A stretch of 64,000 bases of DNA from Eucommia ulmoides (GCA_016647705.1 CM028325.1:33336474-33400473), one strand, 5' to 3'. Numbered from the stretch's first letter, positions 21,803 through 35,179 are shown. Notes: generated by a model from the letters alone, not told the origin. Numbers and translations: made by a program.

Positions 21803-23038
21803 TGATAGGTTTAAAATACCTATCTACTTCCAAGCCGAATTTGTCAGTTTTCGAGTGTTTTATTAATGTTTTAATTGCGTTTTAGTTGTTTTTATATAAA
21901 TCAGGTGTAGGGACGTGAACAATTGACAAACCGAGTGAAACGGTGTTAGGTGGAAATCAGTTAGAATGTAAGATGCTAGCCCTCCGCCTAGGCGAAGAAA
22001 CTACCGCCTAGGCGGAAATCTCTGTTCAGACATAAATATATTTTTAGATCTTTTTGAAACCTTAGGCCTATAAATACCCTTTTCCCACGTCTGAAAGTTG
22101 TTGTTCAAGGTTCCTAACCCCAATATAGTGTTCTTAAGCCGTTTTTGAGAGATCAAGGAGAAGGTTCATTATTCGGATAAAGAGGAATCATTTACAGAGC
22201 TATCTTTAGCGACAGTGGACCATTTCATTCTCAAATTTGATCATTCTTCTCTTATTTTTATCTTCGTAACTACTTTTCCATAACTAATGATGTTGAATCA
22301 CTTTTGTTTTGTATTGTATATGGCTAAGATCATGTAGTATTAGTTAAATATTACATAGATGTTGTTGAAATCATGTAAATGCTAGTTTGAATGAATTAAT
22401 GTTACTCTAATTGATGTTTGTCTAAATTCGATTGTGTTTACTGTTATTCTTGATATTATGCTTGTATTGATAAACCGAGAATACGAGATTTGACACTCGG
22501 GAGAGGTAACCCCGGATTCGGATTAGGGTAAACTCAACGTGACGTTCTAATGACCTGGGAGGGCGTTAGAACGTGTTCAATCCATGACGTTGGCTCAAGA
22601 CTCACACGACCTAGGGTTGTTAAGGCGTTGAGGGGGACTTTTACGTTGACACAAAGTCGTGTAATCTCCTATCTTACACTTGGGAGAGGTAGCAGAGGAG
22701 TTGTAGATACAAAAATTGTCGGAATGGATAAACACCGTTATAGCTAACTAAACGAAGTCAAATATGTATTACATGAAAAAAATCAATAATTAGGTAATTA
22801 ATGTAATTAAAACTAACCTAATAGTAGTCATTTATCTTAGTTGATTAATTAGAATACAAACAATTCTTGAAAAGTCGGGATAATATGAGACTATTGCAAT
22901 CACCATATTCAACTAAATTATACCATTCCCAGTGGAACGATATCCGATCTCAAGATTATTATATTAAAACTAGACCTCGTATACTTGCGAGTACTCAATA
23001 TGCGAGAGATGAAATCATCGCCGTACAAATACCCATCA
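21803..23038 (+). mobile_element. LTR-like block (possible solo LTR)
   Basis: Termini TGATAGG and CCCATCA are inverted. It contains 'ggcctataaataccc' (TATA-like, 22064) and ends with 'ccagtggaacgatatccgatct' and 'cttgcgagtactca'. That combination is seen at the 3' ends of Athila/Tat-like LTRs. An inverted 'ccgcctaggcgaa..ctaccgcctaggcgg' lies at about 21984-22018. No clean TSD (AATAT versus AACTT). No coding sequence. Confidence 0.4.
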
Positions 23039-25452
23039 AACTTGCACATCAACACTAATTCGTATGCAATATCTATTTAGTTTGTTATTTGCCCATTTAG
23101 AAACTAAGGCTTACAAAAACATGGTAGTATGTGCGAAAACATTCAATCAATGCAATTTAGAGTTTCTCTGTTTTTTTGAAGCACAATAGTTTGGCAAGAA
23201 AAAAATTAATTTTTTTTTTTTCGTCGAATAGATAGAGTAATGTGTGCCAAAAACTAGAATGTTCAAAACAAAAGCTAGATTGTTCTTTAACCACACAGTA
23301 ATTTATGAAACCCACTCACTATGTGCTATCATTACAAGGTTTTTTCTTGTTCGTTTCAGCACAAAAATATTTTTGGATGTTTACAAAAATCAGCAACATG
23401 ATACCATTTCACATCATATGTTCATCTTGTGTGTAAGAAAATATAACATTTTCATAGCATTATGAATGTTCTCAAAAGGTTTTTGAACATTCCCATATAC
23501 TTTGTCTTTAGGTGACTTTTGTTCAAATGCACAAAACTATGGAATTGAGCAAACAACGAACTGTTTTTTTTTTTTTGCGGATTGAACAACTATTTATGTG
23601 AAAAAATATCAAAACGGGTAACTTTGCCAATAGAAAATAACTTAGTATATTCACCACACCACACGAGAGCTTACTATGTGTCGATACAACAAACGAATTC
23701 GAGAGATAAGAGAAATCACGACTACAATCCAATGTTCCACCTATTCTCTCTACTGGATTCGAAAATTGTTTGGGTAGTCTCTTCGTTTACCAAAAATATA
23801 GTTTTGATTGAAAATGAGGAGAATGCCATAAATAAGTTGAATTAAATGAAGTTACCTAATTAATCTGAGAATGAAGCTTACCATATTCATATGTTCGGTG
23901 GATGGGAAGGGTATCGACATCCATGCAACGGTTGTTTCCAACTGTCGGGGTTCATATTATAAGAACGTTCATGAAAAGTTTAAATAATAACTTCTTTTTT
24001 ATAATAATTTGTTGAGGAGAGTGTATAATTTGGTTTAAAGAATAAAAATCTCATAAAAATAAGGAATAAGTAATAATTTATGAACCCAAATCACAAGTGA
24101 CTTCAAATAGTTCACCCAATTAAATGCATCATTAATTTCTTTTATCAAACCGAACTAATGTTTTTGAGTCGCATATGAATTTACATTTTTCATAAAATTT
24201 TACAGAATGTTAAAAAGAATAAAATGCTTTGAAACGCAAATTGATTATTCAAACAAAATCCGTTTTGGATGATTTATATATTTAGGAATTTGTCTCAAAA
24301 AATATTACACCTTGAAATGGAGAATTTAACAAAAATGTTAACATTTTAACACCTAAATTTCTTATTCCTTTCAAAAAAAAAAATTTGCTTATTTTACTTA
24401 TAAATTTAAATTTTTGAAACATGAAATTGATTTCATTTTTATCCATTTTAATAATTTATATAATGCATATGCTTCTCTATTTTTCAAGAGTGAAGAATAA
24501 AAAATTTTAATCAATTTTGAATGAAGATTTTAAATCAAAATTAGTTTCTTGTAAAGACTTTAAAATATAATTTTTTAATACACATTTGTCCAAATTGATT
24601 GGAAATTTTGATTTTTACCCTTGAAAATATTGAAAAACATTAATAGATTATTAAAAAAAAAAAGAGAGAGAGAGAGAGAAAGAAAGAGATAAAAAATGAA
24701 ATCAATTTCATGTTTTAAAAATTTAAAATTTTGTGTAAAAAAAAAATTAAATGGAGTAAGTGATTTAGGTATCAAAACTTAATATTTTTATTAATTTTTT
24801 TATTTTATTTTTTTTAATTTCAATTGTAATGTTCTCTGAGACGAATATAATACAAAAAAATGAATTTGTTTGAATAATTAAATTATACTACAAAGTTGTT
24901 ATGGATCTGATATGCGTCATGGGTAATTCAATTTTTGTGTCAATTTTGTTAGATTTAACGAAAAAGTGTAAGGTTTTTAAAGGACGAGGGGATAAAACAA
25001 AAGTAGGTTTAATTACAATGCAATAGACTGTAAGTACCTCATTTTATGTCAAGTTCAATAAGTGTATGATTTCGATTCTAAATCAATGGTTGAAAATAGA
25101 TATTGTCGATTCTAAATCAATGGTTGAAAATGTCTCCGACTATCCGATTGTCAAAAATATACACTTCCATCAACATTTTCGCTTAATAAACTTTCTTAGG
25201 CATCTTCATTACAAAAAGAGAAAAAAAAGATAAAAATCAGAACACATAAATCCAAACTGTTGAATCTTTGTATAGTTAGTAATTCCCTAGTGTTTATTCC
25301 ACAGGAGAAATATAACAAGAAATTTGACTGCAGCTTTGTCACTTGTGTGTGTTACATATAGGCACAGTTGAGCAATTCCCATTTACCGGTTTGATCCGGC
25401 TCAATTTTCTTTACATTCTGATGCAGCAAAAACCCAATCCCAAACAGTCCCT
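23039..25452. other. AT-rich intergenic DNA downstream of ClpP3-B
   Basis: No gene recognised. Short frames at 23244 and 23582 lack motifs. A 26-bp unit 'tcgattctaaatcaatggttgaaaa' is repeated at about 25073 and 25106. A (GA)n tract lies at 24664-24690. The last 150 bases should be the ClpP3-B 3' UTR and terminator region. Confidence 0.5.
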
Positions 25453-28400
25453 TTACACTGGTTCCGGGATTTCCTTTTTCTCTCCTTCTTCAGGCTCGCC
25501 AATATAGCCATTATTTCCCTTCGGTAAAAGCAGTTTTTCTTCTGAGGGCAAATCATCGATCTCTTTCCATTCGGGATCCCACAAGTGCCAAACACTAGGC
25601 ATTGTGGGCGTTGGATCGACAAGTGGCGCTATTAATCCGGGCTTCCCATCGTCAATAACAGCATCAAGCAACCCATAGTCTCTCGCCTCCCACGGGTTCA
25701 TGTATTTTTCACCCTGTATGTCTGATTCAACCTGCCAGAAAACAAGGATTAATCGCACTTTGCATCCTTGAAATTCGGGTGCAGTCTGAATTTGATCCCT
25801 GATGATTTATGTTTTGGGGGCAAATTGCTTGATTCTGACCAATTTTATCGCCAGATGACTAGAAGATGAGAAAAAATAATGGAATAAGAGCACATATTAT
25901 ATTACACTTTTCACACTTAAAGTTTTTTTGTTGCACTTTACCCCCTAGTTCGCGAACAATTGGTTGAAATCAATCAATTGGACCAAATAGATACAAAAAA
26001 CAAACTTCATGCAGCCAACTGCGAAAAATAAAATATGAAATGGACAAAGTACAACCGCAGCTAAACTTTGTGGGTATAAAGTGCAATTTCACTAAAAAAA
26101 CCATATAGTTCAGTCTTTTTAAGATTTTTTTTTTGGGGTGGGGGGGTGGGAATCAAATAGAAAGTAGAAACAAAACCTGCTCGACCGGCTTCCCCGTGAT
26201 TCTTGAAAGTATCTTGTTCACCTTCTTAATATTTAAATTATGTTCTCTAAGGCGTATACCCCGATCAATCAACTGAAAGTGGAAACAAAAAAAAAAGGAA
26301 TGGGAATTATGCATAGTATAGTGTAACAGAGGAGAGTTTTTGTTTGTGTTCTTGTTCCCAAATAAGAAGAAGAACTTACGCTGCCCTCAAAACCGAAAGG
26401 AGTCTCTTGGAAGAACACCCTGCTATTAGGCATGCAAAACCTCTTTCCTTTGGAGCCAGAGGCAAGGAGAAAGGCACCGATGGATCCAGCCACACCCAGG
26501 CATAGGGTAGAAACATCTGCTTTGCATGTTTTCATAGCATCATATATTGCCATGCCTAATTCCAAAGTACAGTGGGGTTAAGTGCCTAATTCCAAAGTAC
26601 ATGGGAGTAAAGTAAAAATGAGTTTAAGAACAGGGAGTAGAATGCAATTATCCCATCTATTTATATGGGAAAAAAAATAATTTGAAAATATTATGAGAAA
26701 AAAAAATAGATTAGTTACCCTAAACCTGAAAAGTGAAGAGGAAGAATCGTTCCCAATATTGAAAAATAGAAAAATATAATTAGACTTTCTACAACATATT
26801 TTAACCGATTCAAATGGGACTATACACACAACAAAAACCCGCAAAAGCGCATTAGTATTGGGTTTATTGCTGCTTCATTTGTTTGTTGTGAGGCGAGCGA
26901 GTTATTTCAAAACCGAGCTCAACCTCTCGGGGCAAATATGTTTTTAAAAAGGGGGGTTTGTTTTATTGTTCTTTTTTTTTTTTTTTTTTTTTAAATGATA
27001 GAGAATTTACTTTTTAGTACCTATCAACTTATTTTTTAGTCTGTACCCATATTTTAGTTAACCTTAACTACGATATCAAATACAAATTCAACACTAACTA
27101 ATATCAACTCAATAGATTTAATTTGATTGATGTTAACTAAAGAATTAGAAAACAAAGAGGAAAAAATCAGGGACAAAAAATTACAAGTAACTTATTTCAA
27201 GGACAATGTAATAATTTCCCATCTAAAAAACCGCCCTTCTCTAGACGGCGTGGACAGGGTACCAGACAGGTTTATCATGCTCAATTTAAACCAAAAATGG
27301 GGTTAACATGCTCGATTTCAGTCTAAAATGCTGATTAGGATTGAAGAGACCATAACAACATAAAACAATTTCTACCTTAGTTTTAGGCAAAGTCAACATC
27401 AACCGAGTTTTTCTTAATTGTCCTTCCCAAGTTTTCTTTATTGCACATCTCCCCCTTACGGCATCTTCTAGCATAACCAAATTACACTTTCTAACTTGTG
27501 CAGCTATAGGTTTTCTATGTGCATGTTTGAACTTCTAATCATCTTAGGCTCCATTTGGATATATAGATTTGAAATCAAGGGATTTGCATGTTTTCATTTG
27601 AAAAGAATATGTTAGTCATCAGTATCAAATGGGCCCCAAAAAAACTACTGGCAGGATTAGATTTCTATTAACTTCTTTCAAAAAGTGATTTCAAATCTTT
27701 TTATTCAGACCACAGTTGCAAAAGGCTTAATTATTGTTGTTGTTGTGTTGTTGCAAAAGGCATTTTCCAGGTGAGCCTAGAGTAGGGGCATATAGTGGAA
27801 ATGCCCCTACGTTATGTTTGGGGCAAAATGCTCATTGGGCATACGCTCCAGGCTTTTGGCCCGAGCCCTAGGCATCAATTGGGTGAAGCCCAGGGCATAG
27901 GGTCTAAGCCCAATGACCTTTTTCATTTTTTTTAATTTAATTCCAGCGAATTAAATAATAATTAAAATTAGCTTATTTTAAGTTTTTAACTGACATTGGC
28001 ATCTAAAATAACTCAAGTAACTACTAGAAAATAAACTTGAAATATGGTCAAACATCTTCATCTTCCCCATCTTATATTTTTGCATATTATTCTTTTTTTA
28101 TATTATTTGTAGGTAGTTTTTAATTATTATATATTTTAAAAATATTAAATAACCATATTTCATATGGCTTACACCGACGCCTCAGGACTTACACGCAACA
28201 CGGGACAGGTTAAAACGCCCCATCTCATGCCCAAGCCTTTTACAACACTGATTCAAACTCATAAATGTATGGATTCAATTTGTTGCTATTCATCTCTTAG
28301 TATATATTTAAACTTCAAGTTATAATTTTTCATTGTAAATCCATTCATTTCAAATCCACCAATCCAAACGCAACCATAGACAGGTTTCTCACCCCTTATA

Positions 28401-30518
28401 CTCAACGTGTGCTACTCTTAACGTCTTTTCTATGTGCTCCTTCCTTATTCTATCCAACCACCTTAGCATTCTTCTTCTAGCTACACTTAATTTCTTGACA
28501 TACTTTTCATATAAGCAGCATAGGTAAAAAGTAGATTCTAAATATAAATGGAATGGGTGAAGCATATGAAGTATGAATACATAGGCTTCATACCAGAATA
28601 GCTAGAACCACCAGGTGTGTTAATGAACAATCTGATGTCCTTTTTCTGATCTTCAGCGTCAAGAAATAGGAGCTGACTGACCACAAAATCTGCAGTTACA
28701 TCGTCTATCTGCTCATTACCAATTTACTTCCCATTAATACAATAAACCACCTTCTGTTTTTGTACATGAAAAATTTAACCGAAAACAGACAATAAGAATA
28801 GAATAAGAGCAACTCCAACAGCTCAACCATCCTATGTGTCATCCCAAATGTTGGCAATTTTGATGCCAAATGACTTTCAACAACTCGGCTATCATTTGTG
28901 CCATATTGGCACAGCTACTCTGCGTGTGTCATATTTGGCATAGGCAGTATCCTGTGCCATATTTAGATGAGGGTTTAATTAAGGTTGGGTTAATTTAGGG
29001 TTTTACTTTTATTTTTAAATTTAAATTATTGTTATAATTTAATTTAAGTTAAAAAAAATCAAACTACATAAAAACATACATGATATTACATATTTTTAAG
29101 TTGATTTTGACTTTTAATTTTAATAAAAAAAATATATTTAAAAACTATAGTTAATTCTAAGTGAATTTTTATTTTTAGTTTTAATAAAAAAAAAAATCTT
29201 TTAACAAAATGACACACAGATTTTGGCATACCTGTTGGAGCACTCACTCTAAATTAGGTGTGCCATAGCAACATTCATGTACCATATTTGATAAATGGCA
29301 CACAAAATTTAGCCTAACTGTTGGCCAATATGCATAGTCCACAAGTCTTTCACTAAACGAGGAATGTCATGGCTCACATCAACAAAAAAAAAAACAATTT
29401 CACAGCTATAATATTGCTATATCAAGCATGAAGAAATTTGAATAGGTTAATAAGTGCATGTACGCTACCCCAAAAAGATCAAAACCAAATTTCTTGGCCT
29501 TTTAACTACCAAAAATGCTTTAATTTAAATTCTCAATTTTGGGCAATTTTCATAGTCCGTTAGTTTTAAATTTTTCATTAGCAAAGGATTATCATCAGGA
29601 TATTTATACTTCTTTTGACATCCGGAAATATGAAATTAAGATTCCTGTGACAAAACAAGGCCCTAAAAGGGAGTTCGGTCCATCTCCGGTGTGGGTGTTA
29701 GAGCATTGAGAGGATCTTTTTCTAGTACAAGAGGACCAGGAAGGATGCACCTCTGGTGTACCAGTTATAATGCCCACGGAAAATGGTAAACACTGGGTAG
29801 CCAAGTGCAGAGTCGTTATCCACCGAATAAAGTAGCTAGGCATATCTATTCATATTGTGGCTCCTATGAAGTTTCTTTCTTTGCTACAGATGATCAAACC
29901 TCACATAAACAGCTATCTAAATCTTCAAATTTATAGGGCATCAACAAAATAAACCAATTCCACCACTAAAATATTACTACACGATTCAGGAATTTGAAAT
30001 TTGAATAAGGTTAATATGTGCATATACGCATCGAACTCGTTTCAGCAATCGGGCTATACCCCCACCAAAGATCAGATCCCTCTTTCTCGGCATTTCAAAC
30101 ACCGAATCGCGATTATAATTAGCAGACTACACACACACACACACACACACAGAGTGAGAGAGAGAGGGGGGACCGGAGAACTCAAGAAGACGATTCTCTG
30201 GCGAAGAAGCATGTTGGTGGGATCGAGTTCGTCAATTCGCGGCAGCCGCGTAGGCGTAGATGCGTGACTAGAGACATCCCAATTGCTGGATAAGGTCGGT
30301 CTTCCACCTGTAGGCGGACTATGCTTCAATGCTTTCACGGAAACCCCTCTCCTTCTGCTCCAAATGCTACCGGCGCCGGATGTAATTGGAAGAATCGACG
30401 ATTGGCAGACATGGTCGACCATGAACTGATTAGAAGCATCGCCTCCACCATGGCTGAATAAGGCGAGAGATGAAGTGAGTCTCGAAGGTGCCGATGAGGC
30501 TAAACAACCCATCTTCAT
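25453..30518 (-). CDS. ClpP3-type plastid Clp subunit, copy B (336 aa, five exons, His and Asp of the triad replaced)
   Basis: Model: complement(join(25453..25731,26177..26272,26380..26555,28594..28708,30174..30518)). Exon lengths 345/115/176/96/279 mirror copy A (348/115/176/96/282), with the same phases and GT-AG sites. A transit-peptide-like N-terminus ends before LSSNWDVSS; then [77 protein letters not shown] and [26 protein letters not shown]. Ser178 aligns with the nucleophile. The position of the catalytic His is Gln203 (RVFFQE instead of RVMIHQ), and that of the Asp is Glu252 (QGEKY instead of DRDNF). Plastid ClpR subunits are Clp-fold proteins without a full triad, so this looks like an independent ClpR-like state in a ClpP3 paralog. 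The frame is intact over five exons, arguing against a simple pseudogene. Introns 1 and 2 are swollen by transposons and plastid DNA. Confidence 0.82.
27286..28510 (-). pseudogene. LINE reverse-transcriptase C-terminal remnant in ClpP3-B intron 2, split by a TIR element
   Basis: On the minus strand 28510-28381 gives [19 protein letters not shown], like the plant LINE 'sv.emrmLRWm.g.tr.d.iRn' block. After the TIR insertion, 27540-27430 gives [19 protein letters not shown] then [17 protein letters not shown], like 'H..RRp...PVr......g..RGRGRPkkTW'. Together they are one degraded LINE tail, antisense-free within the intron of a gene on the same strand. Confidence 0.6.
27547..28375. mobile_element. 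TIR element inside the intronic LINE remnant
   Basis: Left GGCTCCATTTGGATATATAG and, as reverse complement, right GGTTGCGTTTGGATTGGTGG form imperfect TIRs of the 'cgTTTGGAT' type. Subterminal 'gatttgaaatc' and 'atttgaaatg' are also inverted. It may contain a further nested piece (27770-28240, 'ggcccgagccctaggc'). TSD is not clean. No coding content. Confidence 0.45.
28806..29250. mobile_element. MITE in ClpP3-B intron 1
   Basis: Starts AGAGCAACTCCAACAGC, and its right end reads AGAGTGAGTGCTCCAACAG in reverse complement. The interior is AT-rich with 'tttggcatag'-type units. A fragment of the same family is in ClpP3-A intron 2 (15134). No exact TSD seen. Confidence 0.6.
29671..29840 (+). pseudogene. 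Plastid 23S rRNA gene fragment in the nucleus (NUPT) within ClpP3-B intron 1
   Basis: Matches the 3' part of chloroplast 23S rRNA: 'agttcggtccat.tccggtgtggg', 'gttagagcattgagagga', 'ctagtac.agaggacc', 'gcacctctggtgtaccagtta', 'gggtagccaagtgc'. It covers the region around the sarcin/ricin loop (agtacaagaggacc here, agtacgagaggacc in the functional gene). Scattered C-to-T and G-to-A changes and a short insertion (acggaaaatggtaaac) show it is an old, non-functional nuclear copy. It lies in antisense to ClpP3-B. Confidence 0.88.
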
Positions 30519-31920
30519 ATATGTCGCCTTCTGGACTCAGATTGAGGTATTTGGACTTTGGAGTTGTCTACTGGTGTGGGTTGGGGGAGGTGTTGCATCT
30601 CCGCACCACGAGTTCGTCCCACAGAAAAGGTGTGGCCAATTTTTTAATTTTATACTACAAATTAATAATTAGGATAGTTAGCGATTAGTTACAAATAACA
30701 CATATAATCTGTTATTAATCTCATAAATATTGATTTAATTTATTAAATTAAATTAATTTTTATTTACATATTAATTTAACATGTGTTTACGCCTATATAA
30801 TATTAGTTACATGTTATAAATTCATTATATTATATGTACATATAAATTAAATATATGTAATTATAAAAGTACAATATGTATATTGGGTCTTTTATTTTTT
30901 TTTAAGGCGTGAGATGGAAATATAAGTTATAAATTTTTTTTAAAATTAAAGATAAAATAAGAAATTAACATATCCAATAATAATTTTTTTTTTGTTGTGC
31001 ATTTGATACTAATTTTCATATGGTTTGGATTGTTGATTTGAAGTTTCCAACATTATTTGACTAAATGCCTTATTGTGTTTATTTGAAAAAAAAAAAAAAA
31101 TTAATTAATAAATTAAAATATTGTTAATTGTAAATTAATTATTTTGAAGATAATATAATATTTTTAAGGATATATTATCTTAAAATTTAGCCAAAAATAT
31201 ACAAAAAAAATAAAATAAAATATGTAGGTAAAATAATTTATAATCGAGAGAAAAAGTATTATTGGCTTAATAGTTAGGACAAATTTTGTTTCTCTTTTCA
31301 TGTTCCTTTGAAATTCATTCAACCGCTCTCTTCTTCGAGATCTCTTCTAATTAATTATTAATTATTGTTAGTTCCTATCGATGAAAAATATTAAGAGCTA
31401 TTTTGGCCATTCTTTTAGTTAAAATTATTGTTTGTGAGAATCAATTTAAAAGTGTTGATTGCAAAATCAATTAAAAAAATTATATATATATATATACACA
31501 CACACTGAATATGTTGTTCGATTGTGTTGTTTGTAAGAATTAATTCATTTTGTATGTATTTGGATTTTGGGTAATTCAATATGTACACCCATTATTTCAC
31601 ACACACTGAATATACACACTGAATATGTTGTTCGATTGTGTTGTTTGTAAGAATTAATTCATTTTGTATGTATTTGGATTTTGGGTAATTCAATATGTAC
31701 ACCCATTATTTCTAAATATACATCCCTACTTAAAAAAAAATTAAATAATTTTGAAATTATTATTTTATGCTTTTTAAAGTATTTGTAATTTTTTTTCTCC
31801 CTTTGTTTTCTAAGACATTTACTAACCCTCGCCCGTAACACTAAAACACCCCTAACCCTATCCCCCACCTTGCCAGCCCCATCCCCTATTCTCCCACATT
31901 GCCATCGATCCTCTCTCCCC

Positions 31921-31953
<33 letters not shown>

Positions 31954-32819
31954 AACACACACACACTTATCTTCCCACATCTCTATATATTTGTGAGTTA
32001 GATTTTTTTTTTTTCAATAAGCGGTTAAAAATATTAATAAGGGAAATCCCTTGCTACACACATTTCAAACACACAATCTTACATACACAGTTGGACCAAC
32101 CTAACACTACACACTTCTTGCCTGCCAAATTAAGCAAAACATGGCAAGGCTCCGAAAAGACAAGACACAAATACACATTCAGCATAGAAGACCAGATACC
32201 TTCTACCTTCAACCTTAGAAGCTTTCACCCCATACTAGAGTTAGCGTGAGTCTTAAAAGATGGGGAAAATGCCATCACTGCTCTACTTCCCAAGCCTCTC
32301 CAAACAACAAGGATACTCTACTGATTTGAGGATAACACCACTCCACAACAGCCTTGTTGCAAGTCTTCAAACACTAGGCCTCCATACCCTGCGACTCTCT
32401 CATAGATTTAATCGTTATACAACTCGTTTTTATTGAAATCAATATGAATTAATATGATAAATTATAATCAGGGATTGATTCACCGTAAATTAGAAAGAAT
32501 CGAATTCCTAAGACAATCTAGCCGATAACATGGTTGATTATAATGCATTTGATAATATGAACTATACTTAGGAATTGGTTAACCGTAAATTAGTAACAAA
32601 ATCCCAAAGATAATCTATATCGATTAAATAGTCAAACTTTCGTTATAATCTCGCCTATAGATTAGATTATTTCACTACACATAGAATTAAAATAGATAAA
32701 GTGTAAAACTTATCGGTATAATCGAAAAACAAATACATGACCCTAACCCGGCCATTTCAATATTTTATTTTTTTTTGCATTTTCATAATTAAAAACTCAA
32801 AAATCAATTCTGTTAAATT

Positions 32820-32850
<31 letters not shown>

Positions 32851-33397
32851 AAGAAGATAAAATTAATAATTATAATTCAATCCCTACGGTTTGACACTCT
32901 TACCAGACAGACTGCACTATACTATAATACTTTGCGCTTAACTCTAGGTTTAAATTTGAGCGATGAATCGTCACCACCGGCTCTGGTATAGCCACCACCA
33001 TAACAATCAGCTCTTTGGTGGCTATAGAATTAATTAGAGAGCTAGGTTTGGAAATGAACAAGAACCATTGGATCTGAGAATTGAAATAATAGAGCATTCT
33101 TAAAACAAAATATGGTAGTAGAAGAACAAATCGTACACGGCCACTACAATATCTGGTTGTGGTCGTCGTATTTTCGTTAAACAAAGAGGCATCGACAGAC
33201 AAAGAGAGAGAAAAATGTGGTTGTTTCAGCGAAATAGAGCGGTATCATTCACTGGTTGTCTTGGTGGCCATGCAAGAAAGATTGAAATCACCATGTAGTG
33301 GCGTTCGCAAGGCGGTGGCTTGTTGGTGGTAGTGTAATTGTGATAGTCATAGACACTGAAAATAAAGAGAGAGAGAGAGTTTTTAGAATAGGTTTAA
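30519..33397. other. AT-rich intergenic DNA with simple repeats
   Basis: Holds the ClpP3-B promoter region (30519-30800) and long AT-rich DNA. Tracts include (CT)n/(CA)n at 31919-31967 and (AC)n at 32819-32846. 31800-31910 is C-rich ('cccctaaccctatccccc') but not a telomeric array. No gene recognised; short frames are low complexity. Confidence 0.5.
31500..31712. repeat. Direct duplication of about 100 bp
   Basis: The segment from 'acacactgaatatgttgttcg' to 'gtacacccattatttc' occurs at 31500-31597 and again, essentially unchanged, at 31613-31712, joined by a short 'acacactgaatat' bridge. The near identity indicates a recent tandem duplication. Confidence 0.9.
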
Positions 33398-33772
33398 TAG
33401 GGGTGGTCATGGGCCGGGCCGGGCTTAGACTAGGATATTACAAAAAATTGTTAGGCCCAAGCCTGGCCCTAGGGCACTTGGCCCTATATTGTTTTTAATT
33501 AAAAAAGTAAATACAAAAATTACAATACCATACTCACAATAAATATTAAAATTAGGGTTGTCTTGTGTGTGTGTGTATTTTAATTATTCTTTGGGTTGGG
33601 CCGGGTTGGTCCTAAATTTTTTTGGTCTTGCCCAAGTCCGGTCCTAAAATTGATCGGACCCTAACACCTAGGCCTGGGCCTTGCCCATGAGCTCAAAGTC
33701 TAAACCCAAGCCCTAAAAAAATAAGGTCAGACCGTTTGGGTTAGGCAGGCCCCAGGCCCATGACCACTCCTA
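33398..33772. mobile_element. hAT-type MITE (375 bp)
   Basis: TIRs TAGGGGTGGTCATGGGCC and, as reverse complement, TAGGAGTGGTCATGGGCC; exact 8-bp TSD AGGTTTAA (33390-33397 and 33773-33780), diagnostic of hAT insertion. The interior is rich in 'ggcccaagcctggccc'-type inverted pieces. Non-coding. Confidence 0.92.
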
Positions 33773-34047
33773 AGGTTTAATGATATAATTTTTATTGTTT
33801 TAGAAAGAAAAAAGAGAGTAATTCGAAAATTTTAATTTTAATTTATATATATTTGTATATTTTTTAAATAGTGTTTTGATCAATTTTTTTAGCCATATAA
33901 CTTATTTTAATTATTTTTCTAAAGGGTAAATTGGCTTTTACCCCCCCCCCCCCTTTGCCTTAGTATCATTTTATCTCTCTCTACTTAAAAAATATATATA
34001 CTTTACCCCTTACAACTTTCAGTAAAATGAGAAACTAAAGTTCTATT

Positions 34048-34904
34048 CAATGTTTTAAAAGTTGGACCGGCCGCTCGGTTTAATTGGTTGAACCACCCCT
34101 TGAGCCTATTTTCGGTCTGGTAAACCACTAAAAACTGTTTTAACCCAAAAACCGCCGATTCGACCGATTCGGACCGGGTCAATTGCCGAACCATCGAACA
34201 AGAATGGTTCATAGGAAACCGGCTGGGTTTCTTCCATTTAACATTTGTATAAATTGTTTTGCAAAAAAGACTTAAATCCCAAGTCCCAGTCGTTGCCTCG
34301 CCTCCTTGTCTATTTCTCTCCCTCGTACAGTATCGTTCAACACTTTCGATCTCTCTCTCTGTGTCATCTCTAATCTCACTCTCTCATCTCTAATATCTCT
34401 GTAGAAGATGGTAGGCTTCGGCGTTTCCATGATCTCTACCATCTTTTCCAGCATCTTAGCCACGTTCGCCATTAACGACCTCCCTTTGATCTGTTCTTGG
34501 AGACACCACATCATCATTTTCACCATCCGATTCACTGCATCAAAGTGCACCCTATTATTGTGCTCCCCCTTGATACATTTGTCCAAAATCTCCTCCACCC
34601 TCATCTCCCCAATCACCTTCTCGAACACCCACCTCGGAAAATACCAGTCCTCATTGTTCACCTCCGACGTCGGCACTTGGTTGTTCCTTACCCCCATAGA
34701 CGGAATGAGGTGAGTAAGTGTATTTTAATTTTGTGAAATTTATATGTTGTTTGGTTAATAATTATTAATTGTTAATGTGTTTACAAATTATAGTTTTATT
34801 CTTGAGTTCTTTATTGTTATTTATTTAATTTGTTTAATTTAATGTAATTGATATTTAATTTGCAAAAAATATAGTTTTCTTCCTGTATTCTTGATGAAAA
34901 TTGT

Positions 34905-34952
<48 letters not shown>

Positions 34953-35133
34953 GTTAAAAAAAATACATACATTTGAAGAAAAAATAAAACATAAAAAATA
35001 GCAATCACCGAATTTTATTTACTTTAAAAATTCAAACTCAAATTATCACTTATCAACTTATAATTCATAATTCATAAACAAAGACAAATATGAACAAATT
35101 TATTAAACAAAAATTAAACATGTACTTTACAAC

Positions 35134-35179
<46 letters not shown>

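Noticed and set aside
31840-31915. Interstitial telomeric repeat ('cccctaaccctatccccc')
   Set aside because: No periodic CCCTAAA array; only irregular C-rich sequence.
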